A stretch of 64,000 bases of DNA from Sclerotinia nivalis (Eukaryota; Ascomycota; Leotiomycetes; Helotiales; Sclerotiniaceae). Below are positions 31,353-43,386 of the stretch, piece by piece (position 1 is the first letter of the stretch; each line of letters begins with the position of its first letter). Position numbers and translations under genes: made by a program. The stretch is from NCBI GenBank assembly GCA_029531795.1, contig JAPEIS010000009.1, positions 2,542,001 through 2,606,000 on the forward strand, in the 5' to 3' direction. The notes below the pieces were generated by a model. That model was given only the letters and a program-made list of their open reading frames with translations, did no database searches and had not been told where the DNA came from.

Positions 31353-33480
31353 CTAAGTGTATGGAGAAAAAAAAAGCCTGGTTTTGACTACTTGGGCGGA
31401 AAGTGAAATTAATACAGGTTTGAAGACTCCATTCTCAAGTAAACCATTTATCTTTTTTTGTCTGGACTTCTTATATACCGAATCTTTATCACTGTAGGCT
31501 ACAAATATTTCGCTATATGGGTCGAGGATATTTTCATAGTTTCCGTCTTCTTGAGAGTATAGAGTGAGTTGGGGGCTATCTGGTGTATCGTCGGTGATAT
31601 TGATCTCGTTGCATAAATTGCTTCTTTGACGAAGTTGTAGACGTGTACGAGGTCCTATTTCTGGTGGTGGTGTCGAAGTTCGTGGTGGTACGACTGGTTG
31701 AGGTGTGTTTTGGTCAATTTGGTCAATTTCTCCCTCTTCAGGTTCTTGTTGATAAAATGGTCGAACCATGGTAGATCGAAATTTCGTCGGTCCGCTTTTA
31801 AGTTCGATTTCACAAGTTTCTCCTTTCATTGTGATCATTCTGTATGTTCCTTTCTATTGACCGGATGATGTACCTTTTCCTTTATGCTATACGAAAACTT
31901 CAGAGTTGAGTGGTAGATCGTGAATTGGTGTAGTTGAGGGTCCATTTCGTATATTCAGTGCATCTCTTACTTGCTTCTCTGCGCGAAGTCGACGAATCTC
32001 TTCCATTGCCTTTTTGATTGCTTGAGCTCGTTGTATGATTGTAGCTGTAGGTGGATCCATTTCGGTTATTCAAAGGTAGGTTCCGAATACCAATAATGTC
32101 GGAACTAGGCCATCGGGTCCTGCTGTATCATTAATGGCTTTAATTGCTATTTGTAGCGCTGATTTTAGATTCTGCTAACTCGCTCGAAATGATTTTATAA
32201 GACCATCTTAAAAAGTAGTGAAAGCGTTCAACGATGCCTATCGAATTGTGTGCTTCAACAAATACACTCTTCGTAGTGATTGCTAAAGAACTCGTATATT
32301 GTTTGAATTCTTTATTGATGAAATTCTTTCCTATATCATAAACGATATAATCTAGTGGTCCTACATATATGTTTATCCAATACTCTCTTAAGGTATCCCA
32401 TGTATATTTTGCAGAGATATTTTCGAGCCATCTTGGTGCTTGATATCGAGTAGCTTCGTCCACAATATGAAGTACGGGTTTGTTGTCAATGTATAGGATA
32501 TCTACAAGAATAGTATAGTTGAATTCAGTATCTTTGGGAATGTGAATCCGAATCTTCCAGGGGATTTTCTGTATACTTGACAGTGCTTGCAATACTTGGT
32601 AAGTAGATCGATCGTCTTTTTGTTCTCTTCGTATCCTGCACGTCGTAATACTTGATGTAGTTTTTGTACTGAAGGATGTCCGAAACGTCGGTGTATTCTT
32701 CGAAGATCCACATCGGTGAGAAAGCAATCGTTGGTTTCGATCGAATTTTGAATCATTCTTGGTATGCTGACTTTCCATAGTAGGAATGCATGGTTGAATC
32801 GTCGAAAAACGGTGTAGTTATGAGTGGGGGATACGAATTTGTTGATAACGTTATTGTAGTAGCATTTGAGTCTATCCATATCGTGTAAACAGAGTAGGAA
32901 TAGTACGTCTGTATGTACTACATTGAATTCCACAATTCCGAATGGGAAGTTGATTTTGAATGATCCAATAGAGACTGCAGTTCCTATACCAAATTGGATA
33001 ACAGCTTGACCTGCGGTTGATGTGTTTATCGTAGTGTTTTCGAGCTTGTGTCATGCTAGATACTGATCGTATCCAACAGTTGATCGTCTTGCAGCTCCTG
33101 TATCGATCATAATACCGTAGAATTCCTTGTTGTCGTATCGTATGTTGGTGACGAATGTTCCGACCTCTCCGGTGAGCGCATGTGTGAGTGACTTATTTGC
33201 TAGTAATTTCAGGACTTCTTCAGCAATTGTCGAATTTGACAACATGAAATAGCTTCTGTCTCCATCGCCATTGTTCTGTAGGTTTAGGCTAGCAAAGTAG
33301 ATGTCAATAGCTTCATCTCCTGAATCATATCCGTCTGATTCGCCTTCGAACTCGATAAGGAATTGTGCATAGTGCTTTTCAAAATCGTTATTGCTTCTGT
33401 CTTTCTGTTGTTCACGATATCTGCGTTTCGATTCCTCTTGCTCTGCCTTGCTGTGTTTTTATGATCTACATCCAGGTTTT
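31353..33480 (-). mobile_element. Second decayed copia-type retrotransposon (partial pol)
   Basis: In minus-strand order, this holds a protease (33051-33245, GIMIDTGAARRST), the integrase zinc-binding domain (32502-32933, RRIHRRFGHPSVQKLH ... CKHCQVYRKSPGRFGF), the integrase core (32140-32560, VLHIVDEATRYQ, YDIGKNFINKEF, SIGIVERFH), and the start of RT (31353-31838, KSRQKKINGLLENGVFKPV). Stops and frame changes separate the parts. RT catalytic sequence, RNase H and LTRs are missing. It belongs to a different lineage from the element at 48-4619. Confidence 0.87.
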
Positions 33481-33668
33481 CTGCAGCTCTTAATCCAATA
33501 TCTTGTTAAAATAATGACTCTTTACAGGAATGACGGGAAGCATAAGAGCTAGAATTAGAGGGCATACAGGCTGTATTGTATCAACTAAAGAGGAAAGGTT
33601 CTATGGAATGGAGAGCTCTGATATATCAGAGCTCTACTAGTACTAATTGGGACTAGCTCCCCCTGCTC

Positions 33669-34257
33669 TGATTGATTGATTAAATTAACGTCTACACTGA
33701 GTCTAAGACTATCTAAGACGACTAGAGGCTCTTGCGAACTCCTAACAGATAACATAATGAAGGTAAGCTGGCTTATTTGCCTGGCTAAGTACATAATTTG
33801 AGCGATTGAGATAAACTCAATCTTTTGAGTTGAATAGGGGAAGTGAAAACTAATCCTGGGGGGTAGACCCGGCCTTACAAACGCTGAAATATATAATAAG
33901 AAAAAGAAAAAAAAGAAAAAAAAGAAATAAAAGTAATAATATATTGTTTGAAGTTGAGAGAAGGTTTAAACCTCTCTTTCAGCTTCACCGTCTCCCTCTT
34001 CTCCCTCTCCTCCTACCTCTTCCTCTTCTTCTTGTGTTCTATTAAGATGCCATGATCTAGTGGCTAATTTGGTTGAGTCGATGAACTCGAGGGTTTTGGT
34101 ATTTCCTACTTTGGTATGAAGTAGGTATTTCATGGTAAGTCTGGAAGAGGGGTTATTCTCTTTAAGCTTTCTTTTTGCCCTTTTATATAAAGGGCAATTG
34201 AGTAATAAATGATCCCTTTTTCCACATTTACATTTATCATTTGACGAGATTCCAAAG
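33669..34257 (-). mobile_element. LINE 3' fragment cut by an LTR
   Basis: The TTGA repeat tail at the low-coordinate end and the LINE 3' UTR (GTCTACACTGAGTCTAAGAC) are followed by the ORF2 C-terminus (33966 upward: GISSNDKCKCGKR, LLLNCPLYKRAKRKLKENNPSSRLTMKYLLHTK). It stops at the family C unit starting at 34258. The missing upstream LINE does not continue on the same strand beyond that unit. Confidence 0.88.
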
Positions 34258-34421
34258 TGTCGGTAGGTACACGTACGGTGAAGGTGAAGCTTCAACACTA
34301 GGTTCGTATTACTTGTATTGATTTGCCTAAAGAACTAGAACTCTGGAAACGTCGAACTATAAATTACGACTGAGGCACTAGCCTCAACGCTAGTGAATTC
34401 ACGTGATGAATATACCGACAG
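34258..34421 (+). mobile_element. LTR-like element (family C), copy 3, at a LINE/LINE junction
   Basis: The 164-bp unit runs from TGTCGGTAGG to ATACCGACA. It separates two LINE pieces of opposite orientation (minus before, plus after) with no target duplication, which suggests recombination between element copies and not simple insertion. Confidence 0.8.
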
Positions 34422-34765
34422 GAAGCAATCGCCACCCCTCTTAGGAAAATGCCCAAACCTACCCAACTCGAAAAGATCTTCAACTCAATTGAGAGAGAAT
34501 TCGATCCACGCTATCTGGAGAAGATCCAACATTTCCACTTCTCTTCGTGGAAAAAAGAATACTCCATACAGGGTCAACATTAGCAAACTCTCTAAAGAAG
34601 ATGCGGCGATCGTTCATAACCTAGCTTTCAAATATAGAAGCAAAAACACCATCACGATCTATACGGACGCATCATCCACCAAGGAAGGGGAAAAAATAGG
34701 GATTGGCATTGCTGTCATCTCAGCTTAACGGACAAAGAAACAATCAATATAGCAAACTTCGTGGG
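34422..34765 (+). mobile_element. LINE ORF2 internal fragment (linker to RNase H)
   Basis: Plus-strand reading gives PKPTQLEKIFNSIERE, a frame change, then NTPYRVNISKLSKEDAAIVH and IYTDASSTKEGEKIGIGIA, matching the region just before and at the start of RNase H in the intact LINE. It ends abruptly near 34765. Confidence 0.85.
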
Positions 34766-35447
34766 TGCAGTTGCCACCATCGCAATGTATATGGACGTGT
34801 TGCCGATATATGGGGGTATGGGGGAGAGGCGGTGGGGTGGGGCGGGAAGGAGGGGATGGAATGGGATGGCTGGTGGCTGGTAGGTTCGGGGAGTTCGTCG
34901 GGGATTGGATTGGGCGAATAAGAGTGGTGAAGATATCTGGTAGTAATGTTTAAGGCGTGTGTGAATGACTTCGATTGATGCTCTAGAATCTCAAATGAAG
35001 ACCATAGTTTATGGGTCTGAAGGGCTAGCTAAATATATATATGATTTGAAGAGGAATAGGAAAGAATGAATAATATCCCGCGAATGGCTGGTTTCCCACT
35101 GACGGCAAGAGCCCTTCCGCTATATGTACTTATGCAAAGCATTGAAGGGAGGAAGAAGTGCTGCTATTCTTGTAACGGGTTTCCTGCAGCGGATGTTCGG
35201 TATTTGGGTTTAGACCTTTTATCTCAGGAGGAGTGTACGGTAAGTGACTTGATGTATATGGATGAATTGGTCGTGTCGTTTGAATCAAAGGGGGGTTTAA
35301 TAATGCTAGGCGAAACTAGCTCCATGGGTTGGTTGATTTAGTTTACGGGTTACAGCGGGTTTCAAGGATGACACGGAGATAAAAATATCCTTGCTCGGGT
35401 TACGGCCGTTCCTTCCCCGCTTACTTGTTGTTAAGTCCGTACTCGTG

Positions 35448-35551
35448 CGGCCAGAAGTATAGCACACTCCACTTTAAGCACGTATCACAAGATGGTAAAC
35501 TACAAAGGGAATAATTAGCCTCCTATTAATAAAGTGTGTACTTTCTGACCG
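35448..35551. repeat. Small inverted-terminal repeat element, copy 1
   Basis: The ends CGGCCAGAAGTATAGCACAC and GTGTGTACTTTCTGACCG are imperfect inverted repeats around ~60 bp that include CACAAGATGGTAAACTACAA. A relative lies at 36047-36158 and a one-ended piece near 6670. It is probably a MITE of unknown superfamily. Confidence 0.55.
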
Positions 35552-36046
35552 TATGAAAGAATAGCCTACGATCAGAAATCCTCCGCATGCACTCCACGAA
35601 TGAGACTTGGCGCTTTAAGAGCAGCTAGAGGTACCGAGTACCTCATTTTCGTATCGATTTATTATCTAGGTAGGGAGATGCAACGGCACATCGACGGCAT
35701 CTCAATGATGCATCATGCATCAACAATATATCAACTGGACATTCAACAATACCGACATGTTTATGATATACGGCCTATAACATCAATAATATCTCAAGAA
35801 TTCAACGATACACCGTCGGTTGGATGCTCGTATTATACGAAGTTACTTTCATATATTCTCTTGTCAGCAAAATGAACAAATGAGTTGCATGTGAGCTATA
35901 AGGATGCCGGATGACTCGGATGCCGAGTCGTGGCATTGACTAACGTGCGTATGCTCTGCAAGAATGAACGCATGAAAATCGAGATGTGTTATCTCCACTC
36001 TCCACTATAGTGTTAGCCTTACCCGTTCTCAATCAAATTACTCATA

Positions 36047-36158
36047 CGGCTAGAAAGTATAGAACTATCCACATTAAGTACATGCCACAAGACTGTAAAC
36101 TACAAGGGGAATAGTGGTCCATGCATGTTTAGTGGATGGTTCTGTACTTTCTGGCAGC
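36047..36158. repeat. Small inverted-terminal repeat element, copy 2
   Basis: This shares CGGCTAGAAAGTATAGAAC at one end, TTCTGTACTTTCTGGC at the other, and the inner CACAAGACTGTAAACTACAA with the copy at 35448-35551. The exact outer end is uncertain. Confidence 0.55.
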
Positions 36159-37223
36159 ACCGAGTACTGATTCGAGAATGACGTGGTCTGTGTTGAAAAT
36201 GGGATGGTTTGATTTGAGGATGTAGATCAGGGAGTCCGGAGGAAAGAAGGTTGAGAGGATGTAGGGGTTGAGATGAGTGAGTAATTATAATATAATTAAT
36301 TTAAGAACGTATTTAAGTTATTGGAGTGAAAGTGGCAGTAGCATTGACTAGTCTAGTTGTATTAAGTGTAAGGAATCTTATTCTACAAATGAGATTCCTT
36401 TTGTATGCTTCGCTTGAGCTATGATATATCACATGATCTACGATTATGTGATACGGTAACATCAATTCCTTTCAATAGAAATCTTATTATTTACTCTAAA
36501 TTTTGATCTTTTACTTCTTTATTAATCAATAAAGATATCTATTAAGTTCAGTATCTACTAAATTATAAAAGTTATAAAGAAACTAGAATTTTAATTATAT
36601 ATTAATTGTAAATATTCTAAAGTGTTTTTGAAAATTCGGTTTAATATTTTTACTTTTTCGCTTTCTTTTCCACTTAGTGGATGCATTTGTTTTGCATTAC
36701 GTCGCAAATGACTTTATTCCCGTCGAGGACATGTTTGCAGCCAGGAGATTTACCTGAGGTTTATTTCATCAGGTTGACTGGTTTGATAGAAGATTCGCAT
36801 CAATGGATGTGTGATACCTTGTGTCTTGCCGATCTATCTGAATCGTGACCGGCCCTGTAACAGGAGGAAATAGCAGGGGAGAGAAAGATCTGAGATGGTA
36901 CGGATATTTCAAAAAGTGCGTACCAGTCCATTTGATCATCTCCTTTGTCTTTAATTTCCTTGGGTATTTTTAGTAACCGGAAGTCTTGATAAACTTCTTT
37001 TTCTTGTACATCCTTGTTTTTTATTCTTAATGTTATTTACATATTTCTGTTTTTGAATATATTATTGGAGCCAAGGATATACATATCCGCAGGCATCCAC
37101 ACCGACTATTGGATACATATATATATATATATATATACATACTCTCGCCTCAATGGACTCAAGTAACTCTTCTACTTTCATACCAGGAAAAGCTCAGAGT
37201 TGATTTACACAATATCCTTCAAA

Positions 37224-39250
37224 ATGTCGCCACCATTTCTCGACAAAAGTAAAGAGATGACCATGTCACCACTCCTCCTAGGTGCTTCAGCATTTCTTCT
37301 CCTAGCCTACATTGTTCGAGCTATACTTGCTCGACCTCAAAAGTTGGATTTCCCAGTAGTGGGTAAGCCCGATGATGCTAATTTTGAAGCGGCATTGATT
37401 GAAGGATCTGCGAAAGTAAGAACCTTCCTACACCATAATGCTCTCCTCTTATCCTAGCATACAAACTCACAAGGAACAGTACCCCAACACTCCCTACATC
37501 ATTCCAAGTATTCCTAAATTGGTCGTCCTCCCCATCTCCACTCATGACGAATTGCGCAACCTCCCCGAAGACAAAGCATCTTTCATGCAAGATTTATCCC
37601 ACGTATTTTTTGGAAAACACACCGGACTCGGTGAAGATACCCCTCCCTTAGTCAAAGCTCTCAGGACTGATTTGACTCGTCACGTGGCATCTACTGTCGA
37701 TGCTCTTCAAGACGAAGCGCGCTATGCATTAGATGAATTCGGCACTTGCGAAAATTGGACCAAAGTTGTTTTGATGAAGAAACTGCTTAGAGTGGTTGCA
37801 TTACTGAGTGGCAGAGTTTTTGTAGGAAGATCGTTGAGTAGAAATGAGGAATGGATTAAAACCACTATTGATTATACCGTGGACACTGTGAAGGCGAGGG
37901 ACGAAGTGTCCCAATATCCGGCCTTGCTTCAAAATTTTGCGGTGGCCTTCTTACCGCAGATTAGAAAGGTGAAGCAACATAGGAGTAAGGCGACAGAGTT
38001 GCTGAGACCGGTTATTGAGGAGTGTATGCGAATATTCAAGGATGGAACGATAGCTGATAAGGAATCGAGTGATGAATTCGATGAGAATCAGGGGACTTCC
38101 ATCAGCTGGCTTTTGAAATGGACAGATGAGAAGAGTAGGGACAACCCTTTTGTGTTGGCGAACAATCAGTTGACTTGTAAGGCTTCATTTCCTTTCCTCT
38201 TTCTGTACCTTTCTGTTTCGAATCCGATTCTTCTTACTTTCTCGGGCTATAACTGACCAAGGAAAGTATCTTTTGCTGCTATTCACACAACCTCCATGGC
38301 CCTTGCGCACATAATATTTGATCTCGCTTCTTGCCCAGAATTCATCGAGCCTCTCCGCGAAGAAATCGAGCAAGTGGTTGCGGAAGATGGGTACGAAGTT
38401 GATGGCAATGGATCGAGAAACTTAAAGAAGCAGTCATTCACCAAATTAAAGAAATTGGATAGTTTCTTGAAGGAAAGTCAGAGGTTTAATCCTCCAAATT
38501 TGGGTAAGTTTATAGTATCTATACTTCTTTCCGATACATTTCAAGAGAGATGGAAATAGGAAACACCAAGAATCCATTTATTAACAAATCCTAGTTACAA
38601 ACTTTCGCCGAACTACTTCCACCCTCCACCTCTCTACTGGTCATACCATCCCCAAGGGAACCCGCATATGCTACGACGCCGTCACACTCAACATGTCCAC
38701 CCCCGACCTCTCTTCCATTCCCCACGACCCCTCCGATGTTGCCTCACTTGACCCCCCTAGCACCTTCTCCCCCTTCCGCTGGTCGTCCCTGCGCGCCACA
38801 CCTGGTAACGACTCCAAATTTCAATTTGTAACGACAAGTAAACAAAGTATGAATTTCGGACACGGGGTATGTTTACTGGGTTCACTCAATATCTTGTTCT
38901 TAACATCCAACTCTTTTCCTCAATTTTAAACCAATTTTAATGTTTTCTTACGTATATTCTTTTGTTTTTCTAATACAGTTTTGATTCTCTATTTTCTTTA
39001 ATTCCCTTCAAAATCATTCATTAATAACAGTCACTGATTCCTAATTTTACAGAATCATGCATGTCCCGGTCGGTTCTTCGCGGGTTTGGAGATTAAGGTT
39101 GTGATCGTCGAGTTGTTAAGAAATTGGGATTTTAGGCTGGTGGGCGATGAGGGGGGAAAGGGGGGAGAGAGACCCAAAAACATTTTATACGATGTCAGCA
39201 TCATTCCAGACCCAATTGGACACCTTGAGTTTAGGAGGAGGAAATTTTAG
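37224..39250 (+). CDS. Cytochrome P450 monooxygenase (five exons)
   Basis: Exons 37224-37415, 37474-38176, 38267-38503, 38595-38866 and 39053-39250 join in phase to 533 residues. The introns are 58, 90, 91 and 186 bp with GT..AG ends. The N-terminal anchor is SPLLLGASAFLLLAYIVRAI. I-helix region SFAAIHTTSMALAH has His-Thr-Thr in place of the common AGTDTT, as in the fungal ent-kaurene-oxidase-like group. ExxR is ESQRF. The heme loop FGHGNHACPGRFFA spans the last intron exactly at FGHG/NHAC. It is intact. The substrate is unknown and there is no cluster around it. Confidence 0.93.
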
Positions 39251-39498
39251 GAAATACGGTTTGTGGGAATAGAAGAGAAGATATGGATGAAAAGAAGGAG
39301 ATTAGCATGGAGTGAATGTGTGGGAAGTGTAATGTAGATAGTTGAGTGGATGCGTTTTTAGGGCCCTTTTGGCAGCCCAGATTTGTTATTTTCTATTGAA
39401 TATTCCACTCTTTTTGGATAACAAATTCCACTCTTTTAAAAATCCATTAAAATATTAATAGATTCTAATCCGTTTTATATATTGTACTGATAATGAAC

Positions 39499-40070
39499 TA
39501 TCGGTAGGCACGTATATGGGGTGGTGAAGCATTCAATAGTACTTATGTAATTCGTATTCAGGGCTGGGCACCTGTGCCCTACCCGGGGTATTTGGCCTCT
39601 TTGGGGTGGTTACCCTACCCTGTAGAGGTTTTATGGGATGGTTACCCGGAAATATCGACGGGTACCATGGTACCCACGGGTAAAAATCATGTGATCGTCC
39701 AATATTATCATCCAAAGTTAAAATTATTCCTAATTATTTTGAACAATTAGAAATATCAGATATTATATAATATAGATATCATGTGATACATATATCATAT
39801 GATCATGATATTTAACCTTTATTCAAATATATAATCTCACGTGCTATACACATGCCGTGGATACCATGGTACCCGAAGCATTTTATAGGATGGTTACCCT
39901 ACCCTGTAAAGTTTCAATAGGGTGGCTTTTCGGCCGGGTTCACCCCGGGTTACCCCGGGTATACCCTACCTTTTGCCCAGCCCTGTTCGTATTGATTTGC
40001 CTAAAGAACTAGAACTATGGAAACGACGAACTGTATAAAGCTCGATCGAGGCATCCGATGGCACATGATG
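39499..40070 (+). mobile_element. LTR-like element (family C), copy 4, carrying a MITE
   Basis: The family C core is split: TATCGGTAGGCACGTATATG ... TTCGTATT before, and GATTTGCCTAAAGAACTAGA after, a 427-bp insertion. The first dinucleotide TA in place of TG fits C-to-T decay. The outer right end is poorly defined. Confidence 0.75.
39559..39985. mobile_element. hAT-type MITE with 8-bp target duplication
   Basis: The termini are CAGGGCTGGGCA and its inverse TGCCCAGCCCTG. A perfect 8-bp duplication, TTCGTATT (39551-39558 and 39986-39993), flanks it, the hallmark size of hAT transposition. The interior is non-coding with GGTACCATGGTACC palindromes and subterminal ACCCCGGG(T) repeats, possible transposase sites. 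It is 427 bp long. Confidence 0.93.
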
Positions 40071-40417
40071 TCAACGTGCAGTTCGGTTATGGAAAGAGAG
40101 CAGGCGGAAGGGAAGGTAAGAAACAGTTATATCATATTCGGGAAAGTTTTATATTTGAATATAAATTCAAAAGATTATGGTAATATCGTATGATATTTGA
40201 CAGAAGAAGCGATGATAGAGACTATATTTGTTGGAATACGAAATGTAGAGTTGCAAGTGTGTGTAGTTCTTATTGTTGTGTAGGTTCTATGGAAAGCTTA
40301 TATATAAGGTTATACGGCGAACAGGATGCTGACTCAGCAACTTCCAACAATATTAATGACAAATATAGATATCTCACAAAGGTAAAGCTATATCTTCTAA
40401 TCTAACCTTTCATACTA

Positions 40418-42269
40418 ACGTGGTTTATCACCGAGCGGTTCATATCACCGAGTGGGTCACTTTCACCTCAATTTACCACTTTTGATTTCAAGACGCGTTT
40501 TATCAATCATTTATCATACAATTTAATAATAAAGAAGCACAAATACTTTTAGCTATCGAAGCTCTTCAAAAAGACAAAAAACTAAGCATTCGAAAGGCTG
40601 CTAAGCTATATAATATATCGTATACAACACTTACGCACAGAATAAATGGTTCTACTCCACATACAGAAACTCGAACGAATTGTCATAATATTACAGAATT
40701 GGAAAAGGAAGTGATTGTTCAATATATACTTGATATAGATAATAGAGGTTTTCCACCTAAACTCAAAAAAATAGAAGATATAGCGAATTATATTCTTGAA
40801 TCGTAAAGGGCAAAGAAGGTTAGAAAACTCTAGATTCATCGATTCGTAAAGCGTCATACAGAATTAAAGACACGTTTTAATCGTGTTTATGACTTTCAAA
40901 GAGTTCTCTACGAAGATCCTAAGCTTATTGAAAAGTGGTTTCGATTGGTATCGAATATGCAGACGAAATATGGTATTTTGGATTGCGATTTCTACAATTT
41001 CGATGAAACCGGCTTTATGATGGATATAATATGCCCCGGAATGGTTGTAACTAGTGCTGAACGGAATAACAGAAGCAAGGCAATACAACTAAGCAATCGA
41101 GAGTGGGCTACAACGATTGTATATAGCAATAAAAAGGGTGAAACTATATCTCCATTTCTGATAATTCAAGGACAAATCCATCTTTCCAATTGGTATACCG
41201 AAATCGATCTTCCAGCAGATTGGGCTATCAAACCTACTTCTAATGAATAGACAAACAATGAGATAGGGTTAGAATGGATAAAGCACTTCGATAAGCATAC
41301 AATTCATCGAACAAAAAACAAATATCGAATGCTAGTATTAGATAAACATGAAAATTACGAATCGATACCTTTTCAATCATATTGCAAGACAAATGATATT
41401 ATATATATAAGATTACCACCGCATTCAAATCATTTAACTCAACCACTTGATGTTGGATGTTTTAGTGTCTTAAAACGCTCGTATGGTTGTCAAATTGATG
41501 GATTTATCAAAACACATATCAATCATATCTCCAAGATTGAATTCTTTATAGCTTTTAAAACTGTATATCAAGAATCAATTACAATTCAGAATATGAAAGC
41601 TAGGTTTCGAAAAGCTGGATTAATACCATTTGATCCCGAAGCTGTACTCTCAAAATTAGATATTCGAATTCATACACCTACTCTCCCTCCTTTCGATTTG
41701 GATCTTTGGATCTTTTAAACCCCTTACAATCCAACTGAAGCTCTTTCTCAATCAATTTTAGTAAAATCTCGAATAACTCGTCATCAATCAAGCTCCCCTA
41801 CATCTATATTCGAAACTGTACTAGCTTTAGCTAAGGGTACAAAGAGATTGGCACATGAAAATACACTTTTAAGTACAGAAAACCGTACACTTCGGAAGGC
41901 AAATGAGGCATTAAGCAAACGTCGACACGCAAAAAAGGTTCAACTACGCAATGGAGGAGTACTTACTGGACAAGAAGCTATAGATATATTATCTCAGCAA
42001 GAGGTTGATATTCAGATTCAATACGACGAGTATCAAAATGGGGGGAATTCTAATAGGGAAGCATCTACTAGTAGATGCTGTAGTAAATGTGGAAAGACAG
42101 GTCATAATTCAAGAACTTGTCAAATCAATGTAATAGATCCTAGATTATTAGATTCTTGATAGTTTCAATCAATTGATTCAATTATTGTTGAATAATATGA
42201 GTTTAAAATAGTAAATTGAGGTGAAAGTGACCCACTCGGTGATATGAACCGCTCGGTGATAAACCACGT
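40418..42269 (+). mobile_element. pogo-type (Tc1/mariner) DNA transposon
   Basis: This 1852-bp element has 59-bp terminal inverted repeats that match without a mismatch (start ACGTGGTTTATCACCGAG). It is flanked by TA on both sides (40416-40417 and 42270-42271), the Tc1/mariner duplication. Each TIR holds two copies of TCACCGAG(C/T)GG(T/G)TCA in tandem, likely transposase binding sites. One transposase frame, broken by stops, fills the interior. Confidence 0.95.
40504..42159 (+). pseudogene. pogo-family transposase (DDE_1), four premature stops
   Basis: A single frame without indels runs from about 40504 to the TGA at 42157. It gives a psq/CENP-B-like helix-turn-helix (KKLSIRKAAKLYNISYTTL), the DDE_1 core with all three acidic positions (FDETGF, LVLDKHEN, QPLDVGCF), and a C-terminal CCHC knuckle (CSKCGKTGHNSRTC). 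Stops lie at 40804, 40831, 41248 and 41716. The one at 41716 stands before TPYNP and fits CAA to TAA. No start ATG was found at the expected place. The protein is dead, but its TIRs are perfect. Confidence 0.9.
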
Positions 42270-42500
42270 TACAAAAACACTTAAAAACACGGGTGGTCAA
42301 TGCACACCTATGAACTTTTTTTTGAAATATCACGTGTAACCTTTTAAAATTCTTTGAATTTAGTACAGATCTTGAAAAAGTTAAAGAAATTAGAAAATAA
42401 TAATAGTAAAATAATTATGAGAATCAGGGCTTTCAAATGATATATATTATTCCTCCGGAGGACGAGTTGCGAGGTACCTCTTTTCCTTAGGTGACACAGT

Positions 42501-43386
42501 AATTCTATATACACCTCGACTTTGCGTGGCTTTGGGTTGATAACAGTTTTGCTGCATAGTTGAGCAAAGCCGGAACTAAGCAATGATGATCACTCAAGGT
42601 GTGTTACCGCATATGTGCCTATACATCAAAAGCCTATGGAGAGGCATCCGCAATATATAAAACGAGTTTTGAGTCCGGCACCTCAAAACCTATATGGTTT
42701 GTGATTGTAATCATCCTTAATTGGGTAGTAGCTGGCTCTTACAAAAATCAGGATTCTGTCGTGTTACGCAAGTTCAACTGAAGACGTCCTTGACTTACCT
42801 CTTTCAGTGGACTTTATTGCGAATCTAAAATTGGTGCTGAACACAAACTCCTCTTTCATTGGTCAAACATCTGTTTGCCATCTCTAGATGCATACTCTTC
42901 TTTTCGTATCCGCTCTTTCTTGTTTCGTCATTTACTCCACAATTTTTTCCAAATTCTCTCTCACCCAAACATATCACCTTCATGCCAGCATCACATTCAG
43001 CCTGGCGGCGGGAAATCCTCACAGCCACGATATAATTGAAACATCGAATAATCTCCAAAACCTTATCCAAAATTTCGAGGAGAGTATCGGATGTCTTTCC
43101 ACAAGCTTTCTATCTAGAAAATATATTACCCCGCTTTCAAAATGCCAACCCAGATCCTGATGCTAAGCGGTAAGCCGGTAAGCCGCGATAGTCCCGTGGA
43201 ACTTCTTCATGCGGTTCTGCAAATGCCATCGATGCTCGAAGCTGATATCACAAACCTGAAATGCTTACTTCCATCTACACTGTGCAACCACCTGTAATTT
43301 AAATTACCTAACAAATAAGTAAGCCCACTTTCGTTATCCAACAAACAAATGAAAGAAATATAACCTCACATTCTTTCTATTCTACC
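42501..43386. other. Non-coding, repeat debris
   Basis: Sequence near 42660-42690 (GAGTCCGGCACCTC) resembles fold-back element interior. No supported gene is seen between the fold-back arm and the kinase relic. Confidence 0.45.

Larger units (their letters stand above)
34766..37223. other. Gene-poor stretch
   Basis: No supported gene is seen. One open frame at 35066-35341 (91 codons, two CxxC-like cysteines in KKCCYSCNGF) is unrecognised. The AT-rich part at 36300-36680 and the TA run at 37119-37138 are simple or decayed sequence. Confidence 0.45.
40393..42500. repeat. Fold-back element, copy 2, split by a pogo transposon
   Basis: TCTTCTAATCTAACCTTTCATAC at the left continues after the transposon as ACAAAAACACTTAAAAACAC and GGTCAATGCACACC, as in the uninterrupted relative at 49190. 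It then runs into the CCTCCGGAGGACGAG arm. The inverse arm is not seen. Confidence 0.75.

Noticed and set aside
7205..39250. Secondary-metabolism cluster built from the OYE and two P450s
   Set aside because: They lie 18 and 9 kb apart with transposons between, no backbone enzyme is seen, and orientations and exon styles are unrelated.
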